Below are positions 34,237-42,024 of a stretch of DNA of 64,000 nt, piece after piece (the stretch's first letter is position 1; each line of letters opens with the position of its first letter). Location: positions 248,001 through 312,000 of the forward strand of contig NZ_JAFMYW010000006.1 of assembly GCF_017353175.1 (NCBI RefSeq). Direction: 5' to 3'. Source of the DNA: Fibrella forsythiae. Lineage in GTDB: Bacteria > Bacteroidota > Bacteroidia > Cytophagales > Spirosomataceae. The notes under the pieces are model-generated. The model was not told the DNA's origin and ran no database searches. It saw only the letters and a list, made by a program, of their open reading frames with translations. The position numbers and the translations under genes were made by a program.

Positions 34237-35259
34237 ATGACCAGGTATGAACAGCTACAGCGTATTTCTTCAGATGTGCGAACAGAGGCCAGGCACATTG
34301 CTCTTTTTCATGCAATCACAGAAAGTTGGGTAACTGATGGTCTTAAACAGTGCTGGGAAGTCGATCACAAAAACCTAATGAAGCTATCGAGACTGAAGGG
34401 CTCGACCTATAGGAAAACGCTCAAGGAACTGGCCGATTGGAGTCATATCGACTACACGCCTTCATCTAATCGACACGTGAAAACAACTATTAATTTTCAA
34501 CTTACTACGCCAGATTCTGATACGGTAAACCAAGTTACCGCGCCAGAATCCAGAGCGGTAAAGTATTGCAAACCGGTTACCACGCCAGAATTTACTACGG
34601 TAAACCGGTTTACTACGCCAGATTCCAGCGCGGTAAGCTGGGGTACCACGCCAGAATGTAACAAGGTAAGGCTGTTTACTACGCCAAAATTCAGCGAGGT
34701 AACTCTGTTTTACCGTGTTACATTCTGGCATGGTAACGCCATTTGCAGCCATCCAGCCATGATTTTGGGTGAAAATGGTAGTGAGTCAGACAGCTCGAGT
34801 GTACACAATATTATAAACCTTACTAATAGATTGATTATATCTGAAAAGGTAGATAGTAAGGTGGTAGGTAAGGAAAAAAGGGTAAAGGGGAAAAAACCAA
34901 AATCGACTAAAATGCAGGTTTCATCGGTCGGCTGCAAATTCACCGAGTCTCACGTTTTCGATCCACTTATTTTCACCAATGCATTCCGCGATGATGACCG
35001 TTACAAAGGCGTTGATCTCGACTACTACCGACAGCGTATTCTCAATTGGCGGGACAAGTCAGGAGCCGAACCCATCAGGACAGATTGGCTCGTAGTTGCT
35101 CGAACGTTCATGCTCAATGACCTGAAAGAATCGAAACTGAAAATGTTAGACACCACAAAATCACTACGTACCAATGCAAGCCGTAACACCAATCTCAGCA
35201 GTAATAGCCAAGCCATCATTCCAGCAACAAACGAAAAGCGCAGTTTTGGAAAGTGGTAA
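34237..35259 (+). CDS. O-like replication initiator with an internal iteron array
   Basis: A 340-aa protein. The N-terminal 80 residues look like a winged-helix DNA-binding domain (WEVDHKNLMKLSRLKGSTYRKTLKELADWSHI), as in phage replication initiators. Residues about 89-167 are encoded by a repeated 27-bp DNA element and read as TTP-D/E-x-x-x-V repeats. The C-terminal part (FDPLIFTNAFRDDDRYKGVDLDYYRQRILNW) resembles a helicase- or loader-interacting tail. A helicase-loader gene overlaps its end. This is the lambda O/P arrangement, with the origin inside the initiator gene. Function is inferred from context and layout, not from a recognised full-length family. Confidence 0.75.
   Translation: MTRYEQLQRISSDVRTEARHIALFHAITESWVTDGLKQCWEVDHKNLMKLSRLKGSTYRKTLKELADWSHIDYTPSSNRHVKTTINFQLTTPDSDTVNQVTAPESRAVKYCKPVTTPEFTTVNRFTTPDSSAVSWGTTPECNKVRLFTTPKFSEVTLFYRVTFWHGNAICSHPAMILGENGSESDSSSVHNIINLTNRLIISEKVDSKVVGKEKRVKGKKPKSTKMQVSSVGCKFTESHVFDPLIFTNAFRDDDRYKGVDLDYYRQRILNWRDKSGAEPIRTDWLVVARTFMLNDLKESKLKMLDTTKSLRTNASRNTNLSSNSQAIIPATNEKRSFGKW
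34502..34736. repeat. Iteron array, putative replication origin
   Basis: Six direct copies of a 27-bp unit start at 34502, 34535, 34577, 34610, 34643 and 34676 (spacing 33, 42, 33, 33, 33), and one inverted copy spans 34710-34736. The unit is TTACYACGCCAGAAT, six variable bases, then CGGTAA; its ends TTACC and GGTAA are themselves inverted repeats. Every spacing between the direct copies is a multiple of three, so the coding frame is kept. The inverted copy encodes unrelated residues yet keeps the DNA pattern, which argues for selection at DNA level. Likely binding sites of the protein encoded by the same gene. Confidence 0.8.
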
Positions 35260-35896
35260 CGTACCCGCCACATTCAGGCATTCGGGGTTATATCTCAATC
35301 ATATCATCGAGCAGGGAGTACGTATCCTGGCACTGGAAGAGAACAGAGCATTTTTGATTGATGGATACCGATTGCCAATCTACCAACAGCTTGCCGCGTA
35401 CTTCACGGGCGACTATAGCCTGTTTGGCCAGCAACTCAATCCAAATAAAGGGCTATTAATTTTCGGTGGTTTCGGAGTGGGTAAATCCTTAATGATGCGA
35501 CTGTTCCGAGAAAATGCCATTCAGTCTTATCGTGTCATTAGTAGTAGGGAAATTGCCAGCCAGTACCGGGAATCAGGGACATTTGCTAAATACAAAGCTC
35601 CATTCTGGAATAACTACAGTCACTGCCACTTTGGACAGCGTACTATTGGATTATGTATTGATGATGCAGGAGCAGAAACGATCGCCAGCCACTTTGGTAA
35701 TGCGTTAAACGTAATCGCTGAGATCCTGCAGGACCGATACGACAAACCAGAACTACGCGGCCCCATGACGCACATTATCACTAACGCCACAACTGTTGAG
35801 CTGAAAGATGCCTACGGGCCACGCGTTTATAATCGACTACAGCAACTATTCAATGTGGTTACGTTTGATGAAGAGGCAACTAGCCTGCGTGAGTGA
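35174..35896 (+). CDS. DnaC/IstB-like helicase-loader ATPase
   Basis: A 240-aa P-loop ATPase. Walker A is LLIFGGFGVGKSLMMRLF and Walker B is TIGLCIDDAGAE; a sensor-like HIITNATTVELKDAYGPRVYNRLQQLFNVV block follows, typical of DnaC-type loaders (Arg finger in R-V-Y-N-R-L). It would load the host replicative helicase at the iteron origin. The ATG at 35174 gives an 86-base overlap with the initiator gene; a TTG at 35246 would cut this to 14 bases and keep the whole ATPase. I keep the ATG but the start is uncertain. Confidence 0.85.
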   Translation: MQAVTPISAVIAKPSFQQQTKSAVLESGNVPATFRHSGLYLNHIIEQGVRILALEENRAFLIDGYRLPIYQQLAAYFTGDYSLFGQQLNPNKGLLIFGGFGVGKSLMMRLFRENAIQSYRVISSREIASQYRESGTFAKYKAPFWNNYSHCHFGQRTIGLCIDDAGAETIASHFGNALNVIAEILQDRYDKPELRGPMTHIITNATTVELKDAYGPRVYNRLQQLFNVVTFDEEATSLRE

Positions 35897-35973
35897 TTTT
35901 AAGGCGTCTTAGAGGCACAATCTGCCTGATTAAATACATAGAGGACATCGGTCTATTTTTTTGGGCTTTAAAC

Positions 35974-36008
35974 TTAATTTATTACGTACTGTTGCATAAC
36001 TAATTTTA
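35974..36008 (+). promoter_or_regulatory. AT-rich motif copy 2, upstream of the VRR-NUC gene
   Basis: TTAATTTATTACGTACTG then TTGCATAACTAATTTTA ends 2 bases before the ATG of the nuclease gene. It aligns with copy 1 over nearly its whole length with a one-base spacing change. Such closeness to the start suggests a repressor site or a leaderless promoter. Confidence 0.55.
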
Positions 36009-36010
36009 AT

Positions 36011-36424
36011 ATGGAAAATGATCAGCTCTTCCTTGTACCGGTATTACAGGAAAAACACGCAAGAAAGCGCGGGATGCCTACAGCGAAATCAAAGCTAATT
36101 CCTGCAATGAACACGGCTGACTTGACTCAGGCTATAATTAAGTTCTTGAAATTCAGAGGACATTACGCAGTCCGCATTAACTGCTTTGGAATTTATGATG
36201 AAAAAGAGAAGAAGTGGCGTAAGTCAAGTACAGAGAGGGGAACCGCTGATATTCACGCTTGCTTATTTGGTAAGCATCTCAGTGTAGAAATTAAAAGTGG
36301 ATCTGATCGTATGAGACCACATCAATACAAAGTGAAAGAAGCTGTAACTGATGCAGGAGGTATATATCTAGTTATCAGTGATTTTATGGAGTTTCATCTC
36401 TGGTATAAAGCATTCATGCAGTAA
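36011..36424 (+). CDS. VRR-NUC domain nuclease
   Basis: A 137-aa protein with a PD-(D/E)XK nuclease of the VRR-NUC type: LTQAIIKFLKFRGHYAVRINCFGIY, then GTADIHACLFGKHLSVEIKSGSDRMRPHQYKVKEAVTDAGGIYLVISDF. The Asp of GTAD and the E-I-K provide the metal-binding core and the Gln of HQY is the usual extra motif. Stand-alone VRR-NUC proteins occur in phage replication modules and act on structured DNA such as Holliday junctions. It follows the helicase loader by 114 bp and ends at a good terminator, so it closes the early operon or is a unit of its own. Confidence 0.85.
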   Translation: MENDQLFLVPVLQEKHARKRGMPTAKSKLIPAMNTADLTQAIIKFLKFRGHYAVRINCFGIYDEKEKKWRKSSTERGTADIHACLFGKHLSVEIKSGSDRMRPHQYKVKEAVTDAGGIYLVISDFMEFHLWYKAFMQ

Positions 36425-36451
36425 GATTAACAATTAGGTATACTACAGACA

Positions 36452-36484
36452 GGCAACTCGTCATACGGGTTGCCTTTGTTTTTG
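36452..36484 (+). terminator. Terminator after the VRR-NUC gene
   Basis: GGCAACTCG pairs with CGGGTTGCC (one G-U) around TCATA and is followed by TTTGTTTTTG. Confidence 0.75.
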
Positions 36485-36486
36485 TC

Positions 36487-36530
36487 GAGTAATTAATTTT
36501 GTAAAAAGCATAATTTATTTTGCAAATGTG
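36487..36530 (+). promoter_or_regulatory. AT-rich motif copy 3
   Basis: GTAATTAATTTTGT, a short spacer, then GCATAATTTATTTTGCAA. It is almost identical to the copy at 51539-51583, 15 kb away, and both precede a lipoprotein gene by 30-65 bases. The shared TTATTTTG resembles the Bacteroidota -7 element (TAnnTTTG), so this may be promoter plus operator. Confidence 0.6.
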
Positions 36531-36593
36531 AAAATGTTTAATACACCTTTGCGCGATTTTCAACTAAAAGCCGGTTGACGCCGGTTATGTCTT

Positions 36594-37250
36594 ATGTTCC
36601 GTAAGTTCCTTTCAACAGTTGCCGTCGCTGCCACATGTGCAGTCGGTTTCGTTGCTTGCAACGACAACAACGTACCTGCGCCAGTTTCGCAGGATTTCTC
36701 AGCCCAATCGTTCCTTGCTGACTCAGACGAGGGAATATCTAGTAACGAAATCTTCGATGATCCCTATGACGAGGATGGGAACGCCAATGCCCGGCTTGCC
36801 GCCATCGACACGGCTAACCAGGTGAAGTACCGCGTAAAGGCCACGTCGGCATGCGTTAGCGGTACTGCTTCGGTTGGTTTCAAATACGTTGAAGGTACAG
36901 CCGCCGCTATCGGTACTGTCCTTTCGTCAACAGCTGTCTCGTCGAAACTCGGCTACAAATCATTCAGCATCAAGCGTGCTGATCTGGGCATGGAGAAGCT
37001 AAAAACGTTTGACAAAACGAAAAGCTACACGATTTTCATTATGTCGGCGGCAGCTGTTAAAGCTGTGAAAGCCGTGAAATATGCGTCAGGTACAGTGACT
37101 AGCCCCGCCGTTGCAGCTGTGCCAGCCCAATGGAAAGCAATCGTACAGTTGGGCACTAACCCTCCAGCGGAGAAAGCCCTTAACAAGGCCGGCACGAAGC
37201 GAATTGGACGACCAATTACTACTGCAGTCACAATACTGTCCTGCTCGTAG
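36594..37250 (+). CDS. Putative lipoprotein of unknown function
   Basis: A 218-aa protein with a signal peptide ending in a lipobox (VAATCAVGFVAC), then an acidic linker (SDEGISSNEIFDDPYDEDGN) and the motif NARLAAID. The rest is Ala/Lys/Val-rich with several pairs of small residues (AAAVKAVKAVKYASG) and no family I recognise. Linker and NARLA motif recur in the two following lipoproteins and in larger secreted proteins of this region. It has its own promoter-like motif upstream and a terminator downstream, so it is probably monocistronic. Surface location is inferred. Confidence 0.7.
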   Translation: MFRKFLSTVAVAATCAVGFVACNDNNVPAPVSQDFSAQSFLADSDEGISSNEIFDDPYDEDGNANARLAAIDTANQVKYRVKATSACVSGTASVGFKYVEGTAAAIGTVLSSTAVSSKLGYKSFSIKRADLGMEKLKTFDKTKSYTIFIMSAAAVKAVKAVKYASGTVTSPAVAAVPAQWKAIVQLGTNPPAEKALNKAGTKRIGRPITTAVTILSCS

Positions 37251-37271
37251 TCATCCAGTTCTTATTCACAG

Positions 37272-37307
37272 AAAACGCCCGGCCCGGTTTAGGTATCGGG
37301 CGTTTTT
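37272..37307 (+). terminator. Terminator after the first lipoprotein gene
   Basis: ACGCCCG pairs with CGGGCGT around a 15-base loop, flanked by AAA and TTTTT, so it may work in both directions. Confidence 0.75.
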
Positions 37308-37323
37308 CATATGCCAAGAAACC

Positions 37324-38103
37324 ATGAAAAAGACATTAATTCTTTTTCTGCTCCTTTCATTTTCCTCTTGTCAGAAGAATGATGTACCCATACAACCCGA
37401 AACGGTAGTAGAGGTAGAAGATGACAACGATCAAAACAATGATCGGGACGAGAACGATAGCTCAGATAGCAACGGACGAATAGCCGCAGATCGCGAATCT
37501 TCCGTCTGGCAGGTTTCGTATCCTAGCGGGTATTTCGAGAAAAACGCACTCTATTCTTGGTACCTATACAATACGCGATCCGATGCACAGGCCAATCTTA
37601 ACGCGATCAAAACCAAGCCTGTACGTAAAGCCACATCGGTCGGAAATGGTATAGCCTTGTTTAAAACACGCACACTTTACTACGGATTTTACGCTGTGAC
37701 GGTGAGTGTAAAATCGGGATCGCAGGCCGGAACACAGATAGCGAAATTCGTGCGAAAACACGAGAACAACGGGCCTAAATCACTAACGTGGATTTACAAC
37801 GGTACCCCAGAAGATTATTTGAGTTTCGCAAAAGTAAAAGTGAAACCAGCGGAAGGCCAGTTATCCGGATGGCAAACGGTTTGGGTTCCTGTCAATACGC
37901 AGGTAGAATTTAAGGATTGGATAAAGGATTATCCCGATCCAAAAACCGCAGACAGAGCGCATACCGTAGCGCTGGCTTATAACGAAACAATGTGTTTGCC
38001 TTGGGGTAAATGCATTTTGGCATTTGTTAATGGCACTGATGTAAGAGGGGTTTACCTCAATCTTGAAACTGCAAAAACGTACACAATCAAACCAAAATTG
38101 TAA
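37324..38103 (+). CDS. Putative lipoprotein of unknown function
   Basis: A 259-aa protein. The Met at 37324 begins a lipoprotein signal (MKKTLILFLLLSFSSC); the frame is open further upstream, but that part runs through the terminator. After Cys comes an acidic, Asp/Asn-rich linker (EDDNDQNNDRDENDSSDSNGR) then IAADRES. The mature domain has many aromatic residues (WQVSYPSGYFEKNALYSWYLYN, SLTWIYNGTPEDYLSFAKVKV) suggesting a beta-sandwich binding domain. The stop is 2 bases before the next ATG, so it forms an operon with the next lipoprotein. Function unknown. Confidence 0.7.
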   Translation: MKKTLILFLLLSFSSCQKNDVPIQPETVVEVEDDNDQNNDRDENDSSDSNGRIAADRESSVWQVSYPSGYFEKNALYSWYLYNTRSDAQANLNAIKTKPVRKATSVGNGIALFKTRTLYYGFYAVTVSVKSGSQAGTQIAKFVRKHENNGPKSLTWIYNGTPEDYLSFAKVKVKPAEGQLSGWQTVWVPVNTQVEFKDWIKDYPDPKTADRAHTVALAYNETMCLPWGKCILAFVNGTDVRGVYLNLETAKTYTIKPKL

Positions 38104-38105
38104 TC

Positions 38106-38996
38106 ATGAAAGCTTTCAAAATACTTTTCTTCTCAGTCCTGATACTGACATCTTGTAGTAAAAACGTCGAAGTACCGGTATTTCCAGCCAATGAAGCCGA
38201 AACCGATATTTCATTTATCGACTCCGATGACGATCCGCAGGACGTGGATACTGCTGATGAATCGGAAGATAAAAACGCTCGATTGGCTACTAGTAAAAAC
38301 ACAACCTACTACTTTCAGGTACAGAGCGACGATGGAAGTAAATACGTAAAAACATTTCGTGTTGATGATTACTATTTTGGGGCCAATCCCATAAACGCAA
38401 CTAACATTTCGCCAACTAACACAAATGGAGCGAAATACACCAAAGTAGTTTTCAAAGGGACGAACTACATCAAATCTAAAAGTTTGAAGCCGGGACAGCA
38501 TTCACTTAGACTTGTCAATATTATTGATGGTGTAGAGTATCCTATGGATATTATTGCAAACATAAATGTTGTAACCGGAGAAAAAGCAATTATCCAATAC
38601 GACCTTATGGGCGGTTATAGCATTGATCCATTAGCATCTACTTGGCTTGTTCGCTTCAATTACGATGCCGGTATACCCAAATTTTATGGTTTCTATTCGA
38701 CCGGTATAAGTCCAAATCCTGCAGGGAAAACGTTTTTGCAGTACACAACAGAATACAATTCCAATACAGGGAATTATATGAATGCTAATAATGGGTCTTT
38801 TTTTGATGCAGAGCCAGAGGCGGGTAAAAGTTGTGCTATTAGGATGCGCAAACCGACTAGCACCGACAAGGTGATTCTCTACGTAAATACGGAAAAGTCT
38901 GATGGAAACTATACGAGGTGCATTGGTAAAACAGCCGATCTAACAGGCAAAAAGGGTATAAGTTATAAATTTAAAATGCCGAAGATTGCCAATTAA
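38106..38996 (+). CDS. Putative lipoprotein of unknown function
   Basis: A 296-aa protein with a lipobox (FFSVLILTSC), acidic linker (FIDSDDDPQDVDTADESEDK) and NARLATSKN motif. The mature part is beta-rich and aromatic (YYFQVQSDDGSKYVKTFRVDDYYFGA, STWLVRFNYDAGIPKFYGFYSTG) and resembles the 51.6-kb lipoprotein in general style (Lys-rich strands, then a GxHSLRLVN or AGWYMLQL stretch). It is immediately downstream of the previous lipoprotein gene. No family is recognised; a surface-exposed accessory function is inferred. Confidence 0.7.
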   Translation: MKAFKILFFSVLILTSCSKNVEVPVFPANEAETDISFIDSDDDPQDVDTADESEDKNARLATSKNTTYYFQVQSDDGSKYVKTFRVDDYYFGANPINATNISPTNTNGAKYTKVVFKGTNYIKSKSLKPGQHSLRLVNIIDGVEYPMDIIANINVVTGEKAIIQYDLMGGYSIDPLASTWLVRFNYDAGIPKFYGFYSTGISPNPAGKTFLQYTTEYNSNTGNYMNANNGSFFDAEPEAGKSCAIRMRKPTSTDKVILYVNTEKSDGNYTRCIGKTADLTGKKGISYKFKMPKIAN

Positions 38997-39047
38997 CAGA
39001 TCCACTATAGCCATAGTTTTGCTGCAGTGCAGTCATTACAGACAAGA

Positions 39048-39072
39048 AACCCGACGTACGTCGGGTTTTTTT
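39048..39072 (+). terminator. Perfectly palindromic terminator
   Basis: AACCCGACGTACGTCGGGTT is a perfect 20-bp palindrome followed by TTTTT, closing the two-gene lipoprotein operon. Confidence 0.85.
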
Positions 39073-39086
39073 GTATCCTTGCCAGT

Positions 39087-39224
39087 ATGAAACAATTAAC
39101 AACCACTGAAGCTAGGCAATTCCTATTACTTATTGTATTCTTCATGCTGGGCTTTTTGTGTGGAATGCAGTTCACGAGTTGGCAAGAGATGGTGTTTGAT
39201 ATGCTGGTCTCTATGGGTTTCTAG
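39087..39224 (+). CDS. Small single-pass membrane protein
   Basis: A 45-aa ORF starting at the ATG at 39087: a short polar head (MKQLTTTEARQ), one hydrophobic helix (FLLLIVFFMLGFLCGMQF) and a short tail. The frame is open upstream, but that part overlaps the terminator. No homologue is recognised. It may be a membrane-active small protein or a chance ORF. Confidence 0.4.
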   Translation: MKQLTTTEARQFLLLIVFFMLGFLCGMQFTSWQEMVFDMLVSMGF

Positions 39225-39634
39225 TTTGCCACTCAATAAGGACGCAAGCTGCCGTGAATTAACTTTGACTGTCTTGCATCGGATTTGTTTACAATGGTAT
39301 AGTGCGGATATATGCGTTGGTAGCAGCAGGGATTTTTAGCAGCGTACTTGCCGTGCGATGCACCGCAATTTAAAGTAGTTAGGCATCGACCTATCACTCA
39401 ACCACCATAAACAAAAGCAAAGCAGAATGTGCGTTGGAAATTGCCGCCGTATATATGTGTTCTATTTGCAGCGCGAAGCGAAGCATTTGTTCTGGATTAT
39501 GAAAAAAGAGTAAGCACCAATTTGTCGAAAAAGACAAAGAGATATCAGCTCGCTTTATTTGACAAATTGGTGCTTATTTTACCCGGTAAGGTTCTTTTCG
39601 TCTATGCTTTTATATCAATCAACCTACAAGAAAG
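39225..39634. other. Non-coding gap with a large inverted repeat
   Basis: No supported gene is present; short open frames lack signals. The notable content is the inverted repeat at 39511-39576. Confidence 0.5.
39511..39576 (-). terminator. Long inverted repeat, probably a bidirectional terminator
   Basis: TAAGCACCAATTTGTC (39511-39526) is the exact reverse complement of GACAAATTGGTGCTTA (39561-39576). On the leftward transcript it ends in CUUUUUUC, so it should terminate the 449-aa protein gene. An inner TTTGTC/GACAAA pair offers an alternative fold. A miniature inverted-repeat element is a less likely reading. Confidence 0.6.
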
Positions 39635-40984
39635 CTAGGTCAGTAACATACCTTGTGGCTGATTAAAGCTGTATTGATGCAGTCGCATGCAGGTAGCATT
39701 AACCCCATAGTGGGCCACGGCAGCATTATAAGCATTAGTACAGTCTAATGGGGAAGCGTAACTCCCAAAAAACCACCTCTTATTGTTAAATCCTCTATAA
39801 TTAAGGGTATTTTCGATGTTCACAGGCCTAGGGAAAGGTAACTGACGGCCACTACGTAAGAGGGTTGTTAATGCACTGGAATGTTTATTCGAATCGAATC
39901 CAATCGCTAAAATTGTGGGCAGAATTTGGTTAAAAACAAGGGCAGTTACAGGAATGGAATTTTTAATCAGCAACTCGCGGGTACGCAAGACATCTCGTAG
40001 GGCAAGGTATTCTTCTGCGTTGTAATCGTTGGCCGGATAGCCATCTCCCTGCGTGAGCACATTGGTGGGGTCTAATTGTAAATTTCTTAGTACAGAATCG
40101 GGAGAATGTATGTCGAAGATCGTATCCGCAGGAATCATTGCCAGATCGACAACCACATTACCAAACAAAGACAAAAAGGGAGTGCCCCGCGTAGAAAGGG
40201 GTAGTTTATTCCCAACCCCTGTAGAGAGATAGCGTTTTTGCCAGCCCCGCGCATGACTAATGATATGCTGCTTTTCTGTCATTAAGGAACCAGCTACAAG
40301 GTTATGCCTTCTGTTTGATACTCCTACATTGCTTATCGCATGCACCTCATCAACTACTGCACCTGGCGTGGTATGCGCTGCCGTTAGGGCTATATTTCCA
40401 TTAAGTTCGATAGAGTTCTTCCCGCTCAGTCCACGAATCACATAGCGCCGCACAAAGACGTTAGTTGCTGCATTAAGCGAAGGCAATTCGATGTAATGCC
40501 GAGCATTTGCACCTGTATCTGTCCGGCGCCGATAGACGTCATTTACAACTCCTGGTGGCTGTGGATATATCCGCACGAAACGTGATTGGCCCAGGTGGAT
40601 CGCGCCTAATTTTATTCTGATCCCACCGAATGTTTCCCAAATCTCTATCTCTGTGTTGTTGGGCGGAACATCAACAAATTCGAGTCGATTCCACCGTGTT
40701 TTGAGCGAAGATTTTAGTTTAGAGAAGACCCCTCTGGACAAAGATGCCACTTCGTATCTATGAAGGGCTGCATGGGTAGCTGGTCTGGTATCCGGAGCAG
40801 CAATAGCGGCTGGAGCGTTCGCGATAGCGATCAAATCAGCCTGTAGCTGCTCATTTGCATTGGTTTCGAGAAGTTTACGGCTTCGCTTATTAGCGGTAAA
40901 CACAGCAGAGATACTAGCCTGCCTATCTGCAGCCGCAAGTAAGACGACCCCTCTGGCGGGAACGAAAAGAAACTTGTCTCTCAT
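39635..40984 (-). CDS. Unknown 449-aa protein on the opposite strand
   Basis: A single leftward gene within the mostly rightward element. It has no signal peptide. The N-terminal 70 residues are Ala-rich and probably helical. A central beta-rich part follows (NNTEIEIWETFGGIRIKLGAIHLGQSRFVRIYP). Then come HIISHARGWQKRYLSTGVGNKLPLSTRGTPFLSLFGNVVVDLAMIPADTIFDIHSP, faintly like ADP-ribosyltransferase toxins in the order Arg, STR-TPFLSL and later acidic residues, and a C-terminal Cys-containing tail. I do not recognise the family and the toxin comparison is weak. A self-contained unit with its own terminator suggests acquired cargo. Confidence 0.65.
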   Translation of the reverse strand: MRDKFLFVPARGVVLLAAADRQASISAVFTANKRSRKLLETNANEQLQADLIAIANAPAAIAAPDTRPATHAALHRYEVASLSRGVFSKLKSSLKTRWNRLEFVDVPPNNTEIEIWETFGGIRIKLGAIHLGQSRFVRIYPQPPGVVNDVYRRRTDTGANARHYIELPSLNAATNVFVRRYVIRGLSGKNSIELNGNIALTAAHTTPGAVVDEVHAISNVGVSNRRHNLVAGSLMTEKQHIISHARGWQKRYLSTGVGNKLPLSTRGTPFLSLFGNVVVDLAMIPADTIFDIHSPDSVLRNLQLDPTNVLTQGDGYPANDYNAEEYLALRDVLRTRELLIKNSIPVTALVFNQILPTILAIGFDSNKHSSALTTLLRSGRQLPFPRPVNIENTLNYRGFNNKRWFFGSYASPLDCTNAYNAAVAHYGVNATCMRLHQYSFNQPQGMLLT

Positions 40985-41529
40985 TTATTTACTGATTTTA
41001 GATACTCCTGATTAAAGGAGATTGACCTTTTGCAGACAATTCGAGAGGATAAAGCAGATACTTTAAGGTTAAATTATAGTGTATAAGTAAACTTATAGTA
41101 GGCGGAGGGGTAACATTTATTGGACGGTTGTATACTAATCATTCTGTCAGTAATAACGGAAGTGTTTTATGGCTTCGCTTTTTGCTGTCGGTCGCAAGCT
41201 TCCTCCTGCCTACGCGATGTATCTGCAGAGTCGCCGCCTCTACCATTGCGCCGGGCCTGCCATCAGGTAACCTCCCTGTGTTGGCCCGGCGCGCGGTCCC
41301 CGCAAAAGGATGTATATGTAGTGCGGGGGTGTCTTCCCCCGCGCCCCCCGGAAAAGTAAAAGTTTTTCAAGTGTTGCTGCGTTGCCGTGTCGCGTTCTGG
41401 CCCGTTAGCCGCCGCCCCGGCCTTTCGCGCCTGGCTTCGCGCCCTCGCCGCCTTTTGCTGGGCCTTCGGCCCCGGCGCCATCGCGCCGGGTTTGCTTTTT
41501 CTGGCTGCTGCGGCCGTAGTCAGTGCCAG
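40985..41529. other. Non-coding gap with a GC-rich stretch
   Basis: The first 100 bases are AT-rich and should hold the promoter of the 449-aa protein gene. From about 41170 the sequence becomes strongly GC-rich. A perfect hairpin, GCGGGGG (41323-41329) with CCCCCGC (41336-41342), lies in it. Long open frames here reflect composition, have no start or domain support, and are not called as genes. Confidence 0.5.
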
Positions 41530-41874
41530 CTACACCAGTAGCAGCGTTACCCGCTTGCCCTGCCGCCTGGCTTCTTTCAGTTCGTTTTCGGTGCCTTTGC
41601 TTTTGCCATCCCAGAGGGCAACCACATTGTCAGCACTGGCCACCAGCATCTTGCCCCGTATAGGCCCGGCAGCTTTGCCGTGCTCTTTCCAGTTTGGCGC
41701 GTACCCGGTTTGCCGGTTTCCGGTTTCTGCGGCCCAACGTTCGGCGTGTTGTTTTCCTGCCCCTTCGGCTCCGTGTAGTAGGGTAGTGGTTCCTAGGGTG
41801 GCCAGTGCAGCCAGTATCTGCTTATAGTGCTCCTGGCTGGTTAGGTTGCGGCTGGCTAATAGTGCGGTCTTCAT
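41530..41874 (-). CDS. SLOG-fold (DUF2493/YspA-like) protein
   Basis: A 114-aa Rossmann-like protein. LLHGAEGAGKQHAERWAAETGNRQTGYAPNWKEHGKAAGPIRGKMLVASADNVVALWDGKSKGTENELKEARRQGKRVTLLLV follows the DUF2493 pattern: the nucleotide-binding G-x-E-G-x-x-x-x-A, the W...G-K-A-A-G-P-x-R-x block, and W-D-G-x-S-x-G-T. SLOG proteins bind NAD- or ADP-ribose-like ligands, and family members occur in phages and conflict systems. It is isolated, leftward and unusually GC-rich for this element. Base composition suggests a separate acquisition. Confidence 0.75.
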   Translation of the reverse strand: MKTALLASRNLTSQEHYKQILAALATLGTTTLLHGAEGAGKQHAERWAAETGNRQTGYAPNWKEHGKAAGPIRGKMLVASADNVVALWDGKSKGTENELKEARRQGKRVTLLLV

Positions 41875-41912
41875 ATCTAGGTGGCGTCAGTTCATTTTAG
41901 TTATCTACTATA

Positions 41913-41993
41913 CTTAATTTATTATGCATTATCAAGGTATTTATTTTGTTTTTGTTTTTGTTACACGTAATTAGTTATGTATTTTTACATAAG
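41913..41993 (+). promoter_or_regulatory. AT-rich motif copy 4 (two parts)
   Basis: CTTAATTTATTATGCATT (41913-41930) resembles the start of copy 2, and ACGTAATTAGTTATGT (41965-41980), followed by ATTTTTACATAAG, resembles the start of copies 3 and 5. It lies 32 bases upstream of the run of small genes beginning at 42025. Confidence 0.5.
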
Positions 41994-42024
41994 CCAATGA
42001 GGCGAATATCTAAATCAAATAAAC

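Noticed and set aside
37111-37323. N-terminal extension of the second lipoprotein
   Set aside because: It overlaps the end of the previous gene and runs through a terminator; a normal lipoprotein signal starts at 37324.
39511-39576. Miniature inverted-repeat transposable element
   Set aside because: No target-site duplication was seen, and a U-tract after the stem fits a terminator for the adjacent gene better.
41263-41481. Lys/Ala/Arg-rich frame downstream of and in frame with the SLOG protein
   Set aside because: GC-rich sequence leaves frames open by chance; there is a TAG between and no recognisable domain. Kept only as a comment.
41387-41827. 146-residue Ala/Leu-rich plus-strand frame
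   Set aside because: It is the antisense shadow of the SLOG-fold gene in GC-rich DNA.
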